This document shows, in pieces, positions 1-7,605 of a DNA stretch of 64,000 nt; within the stretch, counting starts at the first letter, position 1; every line of letters begins with the position of its first letter. The notes below the pieces were generated by a model. That model worked only from the letters and a program-made list of their open reading frames with translations, did no database searches and was not told the DNA's origin. Source of the DNA: Silanimonas sp021297925 (GTDB lineage Bacteria > Pseudomonadota > Gammaproteobacteria > Xanthomonadales > Xanthomonadaceae). The position numbers and the translations under genes were made by a program. The stretch is taken from positions 62,001 through 126,000 of the forward strand of contig JAPZTL010000009.1 of NCBI GenBank assembly GCA_027532825.1, written 5' to 3'.

Positions 1-375
1 GTAGCCGAGCCCGCGCAGGATGCCGGTGAGGCGCTCGATGGTGCGCGACACCGGATGCACCACGCCCATCTCGCCATCGCGGCCCGGCAGCGTCACATCG
101 ATGCGCTCGGAGGCAAGGCGCGCGTCGAGCGCGGCCTGCTCGAGCACCGCCTTGCGGGCGGCGAGCGCCTCGCCAATGGCGTCTCGCGCCTTGTTGATGC
201 CTTCGCCGACGGCCTTGCGCTCGTCCGGCGGCAAGGCGCCCAGAGCCTTTAGCTGCGCGGTGATGCTGCCCGACTTGCCGAGCAGCGCGACGCGAAGCGC
301 TTCGAGCGCCTCCAGCGTCGTGGCGGCGGCGATATCGGCCAGCGCGGTGGTGGTGAGGGTTTGCACGTCGCTCAT
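1..375 (-). CDS. pheS: Phenylalanine--tRNA ligase alpha subunit, N-terminal part (runs off window)
   Basis: Charges tRNA-Phe with phenylalanine in the cytoplasm, as an alpha2beta2 enzyme with PheT. Only the first 125 codons lie in the window; the catalytic core and pheT would be beyond base 1. The translated part is the helical N-terminal arm that binds tRNA, starting MSDVQTLTTTALADIAAA. It contains the family-typical LLGKSGSITAQLKALG stretch near residues 32-47 and LPGRDGEMGVVHPVSRT near residues 96-112. The ATG at 373-375 is the first in frame and fits family length. It is the last visible gene of the thrS-infC-rpmI-rplT-pheS series and is preceded by a strong hairpin with a T-tract (429-462), which suggests control by termination. 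Confidence in identity is high. Confidence 0.95.
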   Translation of the reverse strand, partial: MSDVQTLTTTALADIAAATTLEALEALRVALLGKSGSITAQLKALGALPPDERKAVGEGINKARDAIGEALAARKAVLEQAALDARLASERIDVTLPGRDGEMGVVHPVSRTIERLTGILRGLGY

Positions 376-428
376 GCGAAGCGGACCTGTGGATTCATGT
401 CATGGGCCCATCCCGAATCCGGGCCCGG

Positions 429-462
429 AAAAAACAAAAGGGAAGGACTTGCGCCCTTCCCT
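429..462 (-). terminator. Intrinsic terminator or attenuator in front of pheS
   Basis: Read on the minus strand, an 8-bp perfect stem (439-446 with 455-462, 8-nt loop) is followed by TTTTGTTTTTT. It lies between the rplT stop (519) and the pheS start (375), so it either ends the ribosomal-protein transcript or attenuates pheST. E. coli pheST is attenuated through a Phe-rich leader peptide, but I see no convincing Phe-rich leader ORF upstream of the stem here. Confidence 0.75.
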
Positions 463-518
463 CGTGTTCGGATTGCCGCATCAGGTGGCGCCGGAGCGCC
501 GCCGATGCAGTCGCCGAT

Positions 519-878
519 TTACGCCGCGAGAGCGCGCTTGGCCTGCTCCGCCACGGCCGTAAAGGCGGCCGCGTCGTGGATGGCCAGGTCGGCCAGGGCC
601 TTGCGGTCCAGCGTGACGTTGGCCTTCTTGAGGCCGTTCATCAGGCGGGAGTAGCTCAGGCCGTTCAGGCGGGCCGCCGCATTGATGCGGACGATCCACA
701 GCGAACGGAAATCGCGCTTCTTGCGCTTGCGGCCGATGTACGCGTACTGCTGGGCCTTGGTGACGGCCTGCTTGGCGACGCGGAAGACCTTGCGGCGGGC
801 GTTGTAGTAACCCTTCGCGAGGGCGATGACCTTCTTGTGACGGCGGCGCGCCGTGACACCACGCTTGACTCGTGCCAT
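519..878 (-). CDS. rplT: 50S ribosomal protein L20
   Basis: Binds 23S rRNA early in large-subunit assembly; in E. coli it also represses rpmI-rplT translation. The 119-residue product has the usual length and the basic N-terminus MARVKRGVTARRRHKKVI, followed by the conserved YRSLW-like segment (here FRSLWIVRINAA) near residues 58-69 and the LNGLSYSRLMNGLKKA segment. It lies 13 bases downstream of rpmI in the same direction. Nothing is unusual in the coding sequence. Confidence 0.98.
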   Translation of the reverse strand: MARVKRGVTARRRHKKVIALAKGYYNARRKVFRVAKQAVTKAQQYAYIGRKRKKRDFRSLWIVRINAAARLNGLSYSRLMNGLKKANVTLDRKALADLAIHDAAAFTAVAEQAKRALAA

Positions 879-891
879 GGGTCAGTCCTCC

Positions 892-1089
892 TCAGAGATA
901 CGGCAGCATGCGGTCCAGACGGCCCGCGTCCTCGGCACGAACATGGTTCGTCTGCCGCAGGTTGCGCTTCCGCTTGGTCGCCTTCTTGGTGAGGATGTGG
1001 CTACGGTTGGCGTGGCCGCACTTGTACTTGCCGGAGGCCGTCTTGCGGAAACGCTTGGCGGCCGCCCGGTTGGTCTTGATCTTGGGCAT
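892..1089 (-). CDS. rpmI: 50S ribosomal protein L35
   Basis: Small, very basic large-subunit protein of 65 residues, beginning MPKIKTNRAAAKRFRKTASG and containing the typical HILTKKATKRKRNLR segment. It is the first gene of the rpmI-rplT pair. The 240-base gap upstream holds the infC terminator, a possible promoter (1227-1256) and a short TCCCGC/GCGGGA hairpin at about 1204-1218. This leader could be the site of L20 autoregulation known in other gammaproteobacteria, but the regulatory role here is inferred. Confidence 0.98.
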   Translation of the reverse strand: MPKIKTNRAAAKRFRKTASGKYKCGHANRSHILTKKATKRKRNLRQTNHVRAEDAGRLDRMLPYL

Positions 1090-1226
1090 AACGGGTCCTT
1101 TCGGAGTGCTTGTACTGGCCGGGCGACGGCGTGAACCGTGCTTTCCTTCCTGCCCGAACCGGCGGTGACCGGGCCTCGCTCATCACGGGGCTCCGGGGAT
1201 CCTCTCCCGCAATGCGGGAACCACGA

Positions 1227-1256
1227 ATTATGAAACAGAAACGCCCGCCATGGCAA
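1227..1256 (-). promoter_or_regulatory. Possible sigma-70 promoter for rpmI-rplT
   Basis: On the minus strand, TTGCCA (1251-1256) and CATAAT (1227-1232) are separated by 18 bases. That is close to the -35/-10 consensus and sits in a locally AT-rich spot about 140 bases upstream of rpmI. The -35 hexamer falls in the loop of the infC terminator hairpin. No start site can be proved from sequence. Confidence 0.4.
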
Positions 1257-1266
1257 GGCGGGCGTT
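1233..1266 (-). terminator. Terminator after infC
   Basis: A perfect 10-bp stem (1240-1249 with 1257-1266, 7-nt loop), very GC-rich, is followed on the minus strand by TCTGTTTC. It lies 64 bases past the infC stop. The T-tract is interrupted, so termination may be partial, letting some transcripts continue into rpmI-rplT. Confidence 0.65.
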
Positions 1267-1329
1267 CCGGGGTTCAGCCAGCGTCCGGGCATCCGGCCGG
1301 GCCGGCGCCGATCGACCGAAGGACCGGCC

Positions 1330-1851
1330 TCAGGCCTTCTTCTTCGGCGCCAGCATCATGACCATCTGGCGGCCTTCGAGGCGCGGGCGCGACTCGACGA
1401 TGATCTCGTCGGCCAGATCGGCTTCGATCTTCGCCGCCATCGCGATGCCGAGTTCCTGGTGGCTCATCTCTCGGCCGCGGAAGCGGATGTTGATCTTCAC
1501 CTTGTCGCCGTCCTCGAGGAAGCGGCGGATGTTGCGGAGCTTCACGTCGTAGTCGCCCACGTCGGTGGTCGGCCGGAACTTGAGTTCCTTGATCTCGACC
1601 TGCTTCTGCTTCTTCTTCGCCGCCGAGGCCTTCTTCTGCATCTCGAACCGGAACTTGCCGAAATCCATGATCCGGCAGACCGGCGGGTCGACGTTGGGCT
1701 GGATCTCGACGAGGTCGAGACCGGCCTCGTCGGCCATGCGCAGGGCTTCGTCGCGCGACAGGACGCCGACGTTCTCGCCTTCGGGACCGATCACGCGGAC
1801 GCGCGGGACGCGGATCTCGTGGTTCCGACGGTTGGGCTTTTCAGTGCTGAT
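1330..1851 (-). CDS. infC: Translation initiation factor IF-3, with AUC start codon
   Basis: Binds the 30S subunit, blocks premature 50S joining and proofreads the start codon. The first ATG/GTG/TTG in frame (GTG at 1792-1794) would remove the conserved N-terminus. Extending to ATC at 1849-1851 gives 173 residues beginning (M)STEKPNRRNHEIRVPRVRV, which matches the family N-terminus and length. A GGAG sits 9 bases before this ATC. Later segments include DLVEIQPNVDPPVCRIMDFGKF and the C-terminal MSHQELG and SRPRLEGRQMVMML signatures. IF-3 genes classically start with a rare AUU or AUC codon so that IF-3 represses its own translation, and AUC fits that logic. It lies 33 bases after thrS in the same direction. 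Confidence 0.95.
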   Translation of the reverse strand: MSTEKPNRRNHEIRVPRVRVIGPEGENVGVLSRDEALRMADEAGLDLVEIQPNVDPPVCRIMDFGKFRFEMQKKASAAKKKQKQVEIKELKFRPTTDVGDYDVKLRNIRRFLEDGDKVKINIRFRGREMSHQELGIAMAAKIEADLADEIIVESRPRLEGRQMVMMLAPKKKA

Positions 1852-1884
1852 GGGGCAGTCTCCAGGGAGGATGGAACCCGGCGC

Positions 1885-3792
1885 TCAGGCGCCGGGACCG
1901 TTTTCCGCCGCAAGGCGCGTGGCGAACTCGGCGACCGGCATCGACCCGAGGTCGACGCCTTCGCGGGTACGCACCGCGACCATGCCGGTTTCCTTCTCGC
2001 GGTCGCCCACGACCAGGAGGTACGGCACCTTTTGCAGCGTGTGCTCGCGGATCTTATAGCCGATCTTTTCGTTCCGCAAATCGGATTCGACCCGGAAGCC
2101 TTGATTCATAAGGGTTTTCCGCACATAGGCCACGTAATCGGCCTGCGCATCGGTGATGTTCATCACGACGGCCTGGATCGGCGCCAGCCAGGCGGGGAAG
2201 GCGCCGGCGTGGTTTTCGATCAGGATGCCGATGAAACGCTCCATCGAGCCGACGATCGCCCGGTGCAGCATGACCGGGTGCCGGCGGGCGCTGTGCTCGT
2301 CGACGTACTCGGCGCCGAGGCGCTGCGGCATCATGAAGTCGACCTGCATGGTGCCGACCTGCCAGCCGCGGCCGATCGAGTCGCGCATGTGGTACTCGAT
2401 CTTCGGGCCGTAGAAGGCGCCCTCGCCCGGCAGTTCCTCCCACTCCACACCCGCGGCGCGCAGGGCGGCACGGAGGGCATTTTCGGCCTTGTCCCAGGTG
2501 GCGTCGTCGCCGAGGCGCGGCTCCGGGCGCAGCGCGATCTTCATCGCGATGTCCTTGAAGCCGAAATCGGCGTAGACCTTCATCGCCTGCTGGTGGAACG
2601 CGGTCACCTCGGCCTCGATCTGGTCCTCGGTGCAGAAGATATGCCCGTCGTCCTGGGTGAAGCCGCGGACGCGCATGATCCCGTGCAGCGCGCCCGAAGG
2701 CTCGTTGCGGTGGCAGGCGCCGAACTCGCCGTAGCGGATCGGCAGGTCGCGGTAGCTGTGCAGGCCCTGGTTGAAGACCTGGACGTGGCCCGGGCAATTC
2801 ATCGGTTTCAGCGCGTAGGTGCGCTTCTCCGACTCGGTGAAGAACATGTTGTTCTGGTAGTTGTCCCAGTGGCCGGACTTCTTCCACAGCGACACGTCGA
2901 GCACCTGCGGGCAGCGCACTTCCTGGTAGCCGGAATCGCGGTAGACGCGGCGCATGTACTGCTCGACGACCTGCCACAGTCGCCAGCCCTTGGGGTGCCA
3001 GAAGACCAAGCCCGGGCCCTCTTCCTGCACGTGGAACAGGCTCTGTGCCTTGCCGATCTTGCGGTGGTCGCGCTTCTCGGCCTCCTCGAGCTGGGTCAGG
3101 TAGGCCTTCAGGTCCTTGTCGTTCAGCCAGGCGGTGCCGTAGATGCGGCTGAGCATCTGGTTGTTCGAATCACCGCGCCAGTAGGCGCCGGCGACCTTCA
3201 TCAGCTTGAACGCACGCAGCTTGCCGGTGTTCGGCACGTGCGGCCCGCGGCAGAGGTCGGTGAACTCGCCCTGCGAATAGAGCGAGAGGTCCTCGCTGGC
3301 CGGGATCGATTCGATGATCTCCGCCTTGTAGTGCTCGCCCAACCCACGGAAGAAGGCGACGGCCTCGTCGCGCGACTTGACCGAGCGCGCCACCGGCAGC
3401 TGCTCGGCGACGATGTTCTGCATTTCCGCTTCGATGCGCGGCAGGTCGTCCGGGGTGAACGGGCGCTCGTAGGCGAAGTCGTAATAGAAGCCGTTGTCGA
3501 TGACCGGGCCGATCGTGACCTGCGCGCCGGGGTAGAGGCGCTGCACGGCTTGGGCCAGCAGGTGGGCCGTGGAATGGCGCAGCACGTCGAGGGCGTCGGC
3601 GTGCTTCTCGGTGACGATCTCCAGCGAGGCGTCGGCCTGCAGCGGGAAGCTGGCATCAACCAGCTTGCCGTCGACCTTGCCGGCCAGCGTGGCCTTGGCG
3701 AGGCCTGCGCCGATGCTGGCGGCGACGTCGGCCACCGTGGTGCCGGGCTCGTACTGGCGCTGCGAACCGTCGGGAAGCGTGATGGCGATCAT
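1885..3792 (-). CDS. thrS: Threonine--tRNA ligase
   Basis: Class II synthetase that charges tRNA-Thr. The 635-residue product starts MIAITLPDGSQRQY (TGS domain). It continues through the editing domain (HSTAHLLAQAV and the later CRGPHV) to the catalytic domain with MNCPGH, RYGEFGACHRNE and RVRGFTQDDGHIFC, and ends in the anticodon-binding domain. I chose the ATG at 3790-3792 because a GGAG lies 7 bases upstream and the N-terminus aligns with E. coli MPVITLPDGSQ. An ATG two codons earlier (3796-3798) is the alternative. A strong terminator-like hairpin lies only about 40 bases upstream (3831-3861). It is the first gene of the thrS-infC-rpmI-rplT-pheS series. Confidence 0.97.
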   Translation of the reverse strand: MIAITLPDGSQRQYEPGTTVADVAASIGAGLAKATLAGKVDGKLVDASFPLQADASLEIVTEKHADALDVLRHSTAHLLAQAVQRLYPGAQVTIGPVIDNGFYYDFAYERPFTPDDLPRIEAEMQNIVAEQLPVARSVKSRDEAVAFFRGLGEHYKAEIIESIPASEDLSLYSQGEFTDLCRGPHVPNTGKLRAFKLMKVAGAYWRGDSNNQMLSRIYGTAWLNDKDLKAYLTQLEEAEKRDHRKIGKAQSLFHVQEEGPGLVFWHPKGWRLWQVVEQYMRRVYRDSGYQEVRCPQVLDVSLWKKSGHWDNYQNNMFFTESEKRTYALKPMNCPGHVQVFNQGLHSYRDLPIRYGEFGACHRNEPSGALHGIMRVRGFTQDDGHIFCTEDQIEAEVTAFHQQAMKVYADFGFKDIAMKIALRPEPRLGDDATWDKAENALRAALRAAGVEWEELPGEGAFYGPKIEYHMRDSIGRGWQVGTMQVDFMMPQRLGAEYVDEHSARRHPVMLHRAIVGSMERFIGILIENHAGAFPAWLAPIQAVVMNITDAQADYVAYVRKTLMNQGFRVESDLRNEKIGYKIREHTLQKVPYLLVVGDREKETGMVAVRTREGVDLGSMPVAEFATRLAAENGPGA

Positions 3793-3830
3793 GGGCATTC
3801 TCCAGCCGGCCCCGGGGAGGCGGGAGCCGG

Positions 3831-3861
3831 AAAAACAAAAAGGGCGCACAGGCGCCCTTTT
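3831..3861 (-). terminator. Intrinsic terminator or attenuator between tRNA-Val and thrS
   Basis: A perfect 10-bp stem (3838-3847 with 3852-3861, loop ACAG) is followed on the minus strand by TTTTGTTTTT. It may end the tRNA-Val transcript, about 100 bases downstream of the tRNA. It also lies directly in the thrS leader, so it could equally be a thrS attenuator. The element closely resembles the one before pheS (429-462). Confidence 0.75.
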
Positions 3862-3960
3862 CGTGGATCCAGAGGGGACTGCGCGGGATTCAGCGATGGA
3901 TTCCGTTGCGCGTCATGGTGATCGTGTTCGTTCGAACTACGACTCTCTGGAGGACATGTT

Positions 3961-4035
3961 TGGTGGGCGGTACAGGGTTCGAACCTGTGACCCCTACCAT
4001 GTCAAGGTAGTGCTCTACCGCTGAGCTAACCGCCC
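3961..4035 (-). tRNA. tRNA-Val(GAC)
   Basis: A 75-base tRNA read on the minus strand. GGGCGGT (4029-4035) pairs with ACCGCCC (3965-3971), the T-arm carries GGTTCGAACCC, the anticodon loop reads TTGACAT with anticodon GAC, and CCA is encoded at 3961-3963. It lies upstream of thrS on the same strand. Confidence 0.95.
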
Positions 4036-4121
4036 GATCCGGCCCCCGAAAGGCCCGGCGCAGTCGCGCACTATACCGATGGCCCCAAGGTTCGGCAACA
4101 CCGAGCCCCGCGCGACGGGGC

Positions 4122-4688
4122 TCAGGGCACCGGCTCGAACTTCATCGCCAGCGTGTAGCGGGGCGCATGGCAGATCCGGTTGGGCGGCCGGCCCACGTGG
4201 GTGATCTCGCCGTTGAACAGGGCGAATCGCCCGGGGCGCGGCTGGATGGCGGCGCGGACATCCCTCTGGCGGTCGAAGAACATCGTCTCGCCACCCCATT
4301 CCGGGTCCCAGCGATCGCAGACGTACCAGAGGCCCGTGAGCTCGCCCGCACCCGGCGCGCAATCCTCGTGCATGAACAGCATGTCGCCGTAATGGGCGAC
4401 ATTGACGTAGCAACGGTAAAGCCGGAACGACCGCCCCGGGACCATGGCTGCAATGGCCGCCATCGCCGGCGCGAGGATCGGCATCCGCGGCGCGACGTCG
4501 AGCGGGATCTCGACCGCCCAATGGCGGTACTCCATGGTGTCGTGCCGCGCGACCTCGTTCATCGTGTACGAGGACGACTGGAGCACCGTGTGCAGTTGAA
4601 GCAGCTCGTGCTCCGGCATCAGGCCGTCCCATGCGCAGACGCGACCGTCGTCGACGCGGACATCGTGGGTGGGCGTGGGAAACGTCAT
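4122..4688 (-). CDS. 2-oxoglutarate/Fe(II)-dependent oxygenase (prolyl-4-hydroxylase-like)
   Basis: Predicted cytoplasmic dioxygenase that uses Fe(II), O2 and 2-oxoglutarate; the substrate is unknown. In 188 residues the double-stranded beta-helix signature is visible: metal ligands H107-x-D109 (in MHED), a distal H164 (in ITHVG), and an R177 in PRYTLAMKF placed to bind 2-oxoglutarate. WGGE near residue 131 and the FNGEITHVGRPP stretch are typical of the P4H-like branch, not of AlkB. Its ATG lies 1 base after the uvrB stop, so it is almost certainly co-transcribed with uvrB. A role linked to DNA damage would be inference from that position only. No signal peptide. Confidence 0.8.
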   Translation of the reverse strand: MTFPTPTHDVRVDDGRVCAWDGLMPEHELLQLHTVLQSSSYTMNEVARHDTMEYRHWAVEIPLDVAPRMPILAPAMAAIAAMVPGRSFRLYRCYVNVAHYGDMLFMHEDCAPGAGELTGLWYVCDRWDPEWGGETMFFDRQRDVRAAIQPRPGRFALFNGEITHVGRPPNRICHAPRYTLAMKFEPVP

Positions 4689-4689
4689 G

Positions 4690-6723
4690 TCAGCTCTCCA
4701 GGAGACGGGCCTTCAGGGCATGGATCTGGTCTCGGACCGCGGCGGCATGCTCGAACTCGAGGTCCTGCGCGTGCTTGAACATGCGCGACTCGAGGTCCGC
4801 GATGCGCCGCGCCAGGGCATCGGCATCGCCCCAGGCCACCGCCTCCTCGGCCACGGCCGCGGCGGCACCGGGGCGGACCGGCTTCGACCGCCCCCTGCCC
4901 TTTGCCGCGTCGGGTTCCGCGCGCGCGCCCTCCATCACGTCGCGGATGGCCTTGTGCACGGTCGTCGGGACGATGCCATGGGCCTCGTTCCACGCCCTCT
5001 GCTTCTCGCGGCGACGGGCGGTCTCGTCGATGGCGGCCTTCATCGAAGGGGTGATTTTGTCGGCGTAGAGGATGGCCTTGCCGCGGACGTTGCGGGCCGC
5101 GCGGCCGATGGTCTGGATCAGGCTGCGCTCCGCGCGGAGGAAGCCTTCCTTGTCGGCGTCGAGGATCGCCACCAGCGAGACCTCGGGCATGTCGAGGCCC
5201 TCGCGCAACAGGTTGATGCCCACGACGACATCGAAGGTGCCGAGCCGCAGGTCGCGGAGGATCTCGACCCGCTCGACGGTGTCGATATCGGAATGCAGGT
5301 AGCGCACGCGCACGCCGTGCTCGCCAAGGTAGTCGGTGAGGTTCTCGGCCATCTTCTTGGTGAGCGTGGTCACCAGGACGCGATCGCCCCAACCGACGCG
5401 CTCGCGGATCTCCGAGAGCAGGTCGTCCACCTGGGTCGCCACCGGCCGGACCTCGACCTCCGGGTCCAGCAAGCCCGTAGGCCGAACGACGAGCTCGACC
5501 ACCTCGCCCTGCGACTTCTCGCCCTCGTAGGTGCCGGGCGTCGCCGACACGTAGATGGACCGGGGCGACCGGCGCTCCCACTCCTCGAAGCGCAGCGGCC
5601 GGTTGTCCAGCGCCGACGGCAGGCGGAAGCCGAACTCGACGAGCGTCTCCTTCCGCGAGCGGTCGCCCTTGTACATGCCCCCGAGCTGCGGGATGGTCAC
5701 GTGGGACTCGTCGACGACGAGCAGCGCATCCGGCGGCAGGTAGTCGAACAGGCAGGGCGGGGGTTCGTCGGGCATGTGGCCGGTCAGGTGCCGGCTGTAG
5801 TTCTCGATGCCCTTGCAGAAACCGATCTCGGCGAGCATCTCGAGGTCGAACTGGGTGCGCTGCTGCAGGCGCTGCGCCTCGACCAGCTTGTTGTTCGCGT
5901 AGAACCACTCGAGGCGTTCGCGAAGCTCGACCTTGATGGTCTCGATGGCGTCGAGCACCGTGCGACGCGTCGTGACGTAGTGCGACTTCGGGTAGATCGT
6001 GAAGCGCGGCAGGTCCCGGCGCACCGCGCCGCTCAGCGGGTCGAACATGGAGAGCCGCTCGATCTCGCCGTCGAACAGCTCGATGCGGAGGCATTCGTCC
6101 TCGACTTCCGCGGGATGCACGTCGATGGTTTCGCCGCGGACGCGGTAGGTGCCGCGCCGAAGCTCCATGTCGTTGCGCGTGTACTGCATCTCCGTGAGGC
6201 GACGGATCAGCTCGCGCTGGTCGATCCGGTCGCCGCGCACCATGTGCAGCACCATCTTGAAGTATTCGTTCGGGTCGCCGAGGCCGTAGATCGCGGAGAC
6301 CGTGGCCACGATCAACGCGTCGCGCCGGGACAGCAGGGCCTTGGTCGCCGACAGCCTCATCTGCTCGATGTGCTCGTTCACCGCGCTGTCCTTCTCGATG
6401 AAGGTGTCGGTGGACGGCACGTAGGCCTCGGGCTGGTAGTAGTCGTAGTAGCTGACGAAGTACTCGACCGCGTTGTCGGGGAAGAAGGCCTTGAACTCGC
6501 CGTAGAGCTGCGCCGCCAAGGTCTTGTTGGGCGCGAGCACCAGCGTGGGTTTCTGGATGCGCTCGACGACGTTCGCGATCGTGTACGTCTTGCCCGAACC
6601 GGTGACGCCCAGCAGCGTCTGTGCGGGCAGTCCGCCCTCGAAGCCCGCGACCAGGCGCTCGATCGCCGCCGGCTGGTCACCCGCAGGTCGGTAGTCGGAC
6701 TGGAGGACGAAACGTTCGGACAT
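4690..6723 (-). CDS. uvrB: UvrABC excinuclease subunit B
   Basis: DNA-damage verification subunit of nucleotide excision repair, loaded by UvrA and joined by UvrC. The 677-residue protein starts MSERFVLQSDYRPAGDQPAAI. It shows Walker A GVTGSGKT, the beta-hairpin segment YFVSYYDYYQPEAYVPSTDT, helicase motifs NLLREGLDMPE and QTIGRAARN, and a C-terminal UVR domain around FKHAQDLEFEHAAAVRDQI. I chose the ATG at 6721-6723 by family alignment (E. coli is 673 residues); an in-frame upstream ATG at 6777 would add 18 unconserved residues. It probably forms an operon with the downstream oxygenase gene. No LexA box was recognised in the upstream gap. Confidence 0.97.
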   Translation of the reverse strand: MSERFVLQSDYRPAGDQPAAIERLVAGFEGGLPAQTLLGVTGSGKTYTIANVVERIQKPTLVLAPNKTLAAQLYGEFKAFFPDNAVEYFVSYYDYYQPEAYVPSTDTFIEKDSAVNEHIEQMRLSATKALLSRRDALIVATVSAIYGLGDPNEYFKMVLHMVRGDRIDQRELIRRLTEMQYTRNDMELRRGTYRVRGETIDVHPAEVEDECLRIELFDGEIERLSMFDPLSGAVRRDLPRFTIYPKSHYVTTRRTVLDAIETIKVELRERLEWFYANNKLVEAQRLQQRTQFDLEMLAEIGFCKGIENYSRHLTGHMPDEPPPCLFDYLPPDALLVVDESHVTIPQLGGMYKGDRSRKETLVEFGFRLPSALDNRPLRFEEWERRSPRSIYVSATPGTYEGEKSQGEVVELVVRPTGLLDPEVEVRPVATQVDDLLSEIRERVGWGDRVLVTTLTKKMAENLTDYLGEHGVRVRYLHSDIDTVERVEILRDLRLGTFDVVVGINLLREGLDMPEVSLVAILDADKEGFLRAERSLIQTIGRAARNVRGKAILYADKITPSMKAAIDETARRREKQRAWNEAHGIVPTTVHKAIRDVMEGARAEPDAAKGRGRSKPVRPGAAAAVAEEAVAWGDADALARRIADLESRMFKHAQDLEFEHAAAVRDQIHALKARLLES

Positions 6724-6873
6724 GGCGGAGGGGATCGACGCGACTGTCCAGTATAGGTCGGACGGACGGCCATGCACCGCGAATTCCTACGACGCGTTCA
6801 ACGCCGCTCCGATCGCCGGGCGGACGCTGTTTCGGGACGCTGGCCGCCCCCCCCAACGAACCCATGCTCCCCC

Positions 6874-7419
6874 ATGCGCACGACCCGAGGCCACTCCCTG
6901 ACCGAACTGCTCTGCACCACCGCCCTGTTCGGTGGACTGCTCGCCATCGCCCTCCCTGCCTTCGACGGCCTCGTCGAAGGCACCCGCGCGAACGCCGTCG
7001 CCCATCGACTGCATGCCGAGCTCGCCATGGCCCGCGAGGCCGCCCTCTTCGGCCGACGTCCGGTGACGTTCTGCCGGAGCACCAACCAGATCGACTGCGC
7101 GCCGGTGGGGGCATGGTCCGAAGGCACGATGACCTTCGAGGACCCCAACCGCAACGACCGCCGCGACCCCGGGGAGCGATTGATCCGCGCCACCCGGAAG
7201 GCGGACTTCCAGGGCTTGCATCTCATCGACCACTCGGTGCGCCGCCACATCCGTTTCCGCCCCGATGGACGCTCGGCGGGCACCAACCTGACGCTTCGCC
7301 TCTGCGCCCAAGACCTGGAGCCGCTCCGGCTGGTGATCATCAACACGGGAGGGCGCGTGCGCATGACCGGCGCCCCGCGCGGAACCGCCCGCTGCGGCAC
7401 CGACGCCAGCCCCTGGTGA
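6874..7419 (+). CDS. Type II pseudopilin, GspH/FimT-like (isolated copy)
   Basis: Predicted minor pseudopilin of a type IV pilus or type II secretion system. The 181-residue product has a six-residue leader MRTTRG followed by a class III cleavage site (G then HSLTELL), with the conserved Glu at mature position 5, and then a hydrophobic helix LLCTTALFGGLLAIALP. The first mature residue would be His, where most pilins have Phe or Met. The GspH-like globular region carries AMAREAALFGRRPVTFCRS, resembling the FimT of the operon at 14082-14615. I chose the ATG at 6874 because it gives a short leader; an ATG at 6772 would add 34 residues. It stands alone on the plus strand, just before tRNA-Asn. 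Confidence 0.75.
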   Translation: MRTTRGHSLTELLCTTALFGGLLAIALPAFDGLVEGTRANAVAHRLHAELAMAREAALFGRRPVTFCRSTNQIDCAPVGAWSEGTMTFEDPNRNDRRDPGERLIRATRKADFQGLHLIDHSVRRHIRFRPDGRSAGTNLTLRLCAQDLEPLRLVIINTGGRVRMTGAPRGTARCGTDASPW

Positions 7420-7464
7420 GTCGGGCTTGACGGCTTTCAGGACGACGGCCATACTTCCGCCCCT

Positions 7465-7541
7465 GCCCGAATAGCTCAGCCGGTTAGAGCACTTGACTGT
7501 TAATCAGGGGGTCCTTGGTTCGAGTCCAAGTTCGGGCGCCA
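7465..7541 (+). tRNA. tRNA-Asn(GTT)
   Basis: A 77-base tRNA. GCCCGAA (7465-7471) pairs with TTCGGGC (7531-7537), the D-arm is AGCTCAGCCGGTTAGAGC, the anticodon loop CTGTTAA carries GTT, the T-loop is GTTCGAGTC, and CCA is encoded at 7539-7541. A strong terminator follows within 5 bases. Confidence 0.96.
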
Positions 7542-7544
7542 TCT

Positions 7545-7591
7545 TCCAGCAACAAAGAACCCCGCTCTCGCGGGGTTTTTTGTTGCTGGAA
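7545..7591. terminator. Bidirectional terminator between tRNA-Asn and pilE
   Basis: The core stem AACCCCGC/GCGGGGTT with a TCTC loop is followed by TTTT, and it is extended by an outer stem TTCCAGCAACAAA/TTGTTGCTGGAA. On plus it ends the tRNA-Asn transcript. The near-symmetric A and T tracts allow it to end the pilus operon on minus, whose last stop is at 7606. Confidence 0.85.
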
Positions 7592-7605
7592 CGATCCGTC
7601 CGTCC

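Noticed and set aside
376..518. A short ORF (ATG near 482) with Phe codons before pheS, as a possible leader peptide
   Set aside because: Its Phe codons fall on the T-tract after the hairpin, not before it, and no ribosome site is visible. This does not fit the pheST attenuation model.
3862..3960. Several ACN (Thr) codons in one frame upstream of the thrS terminator
   Set aside because: The only start codon in that frame lies after most of the Thr codons, leaving a peptide with one Thr. It is not convincing as a Thr leader peptide.
7465..7541. tRNA-Asn as an integration site for a mobile element
   Set aside because: No integrase, no direct repeat of the tRNA 3' end and no change of coding style next to it.
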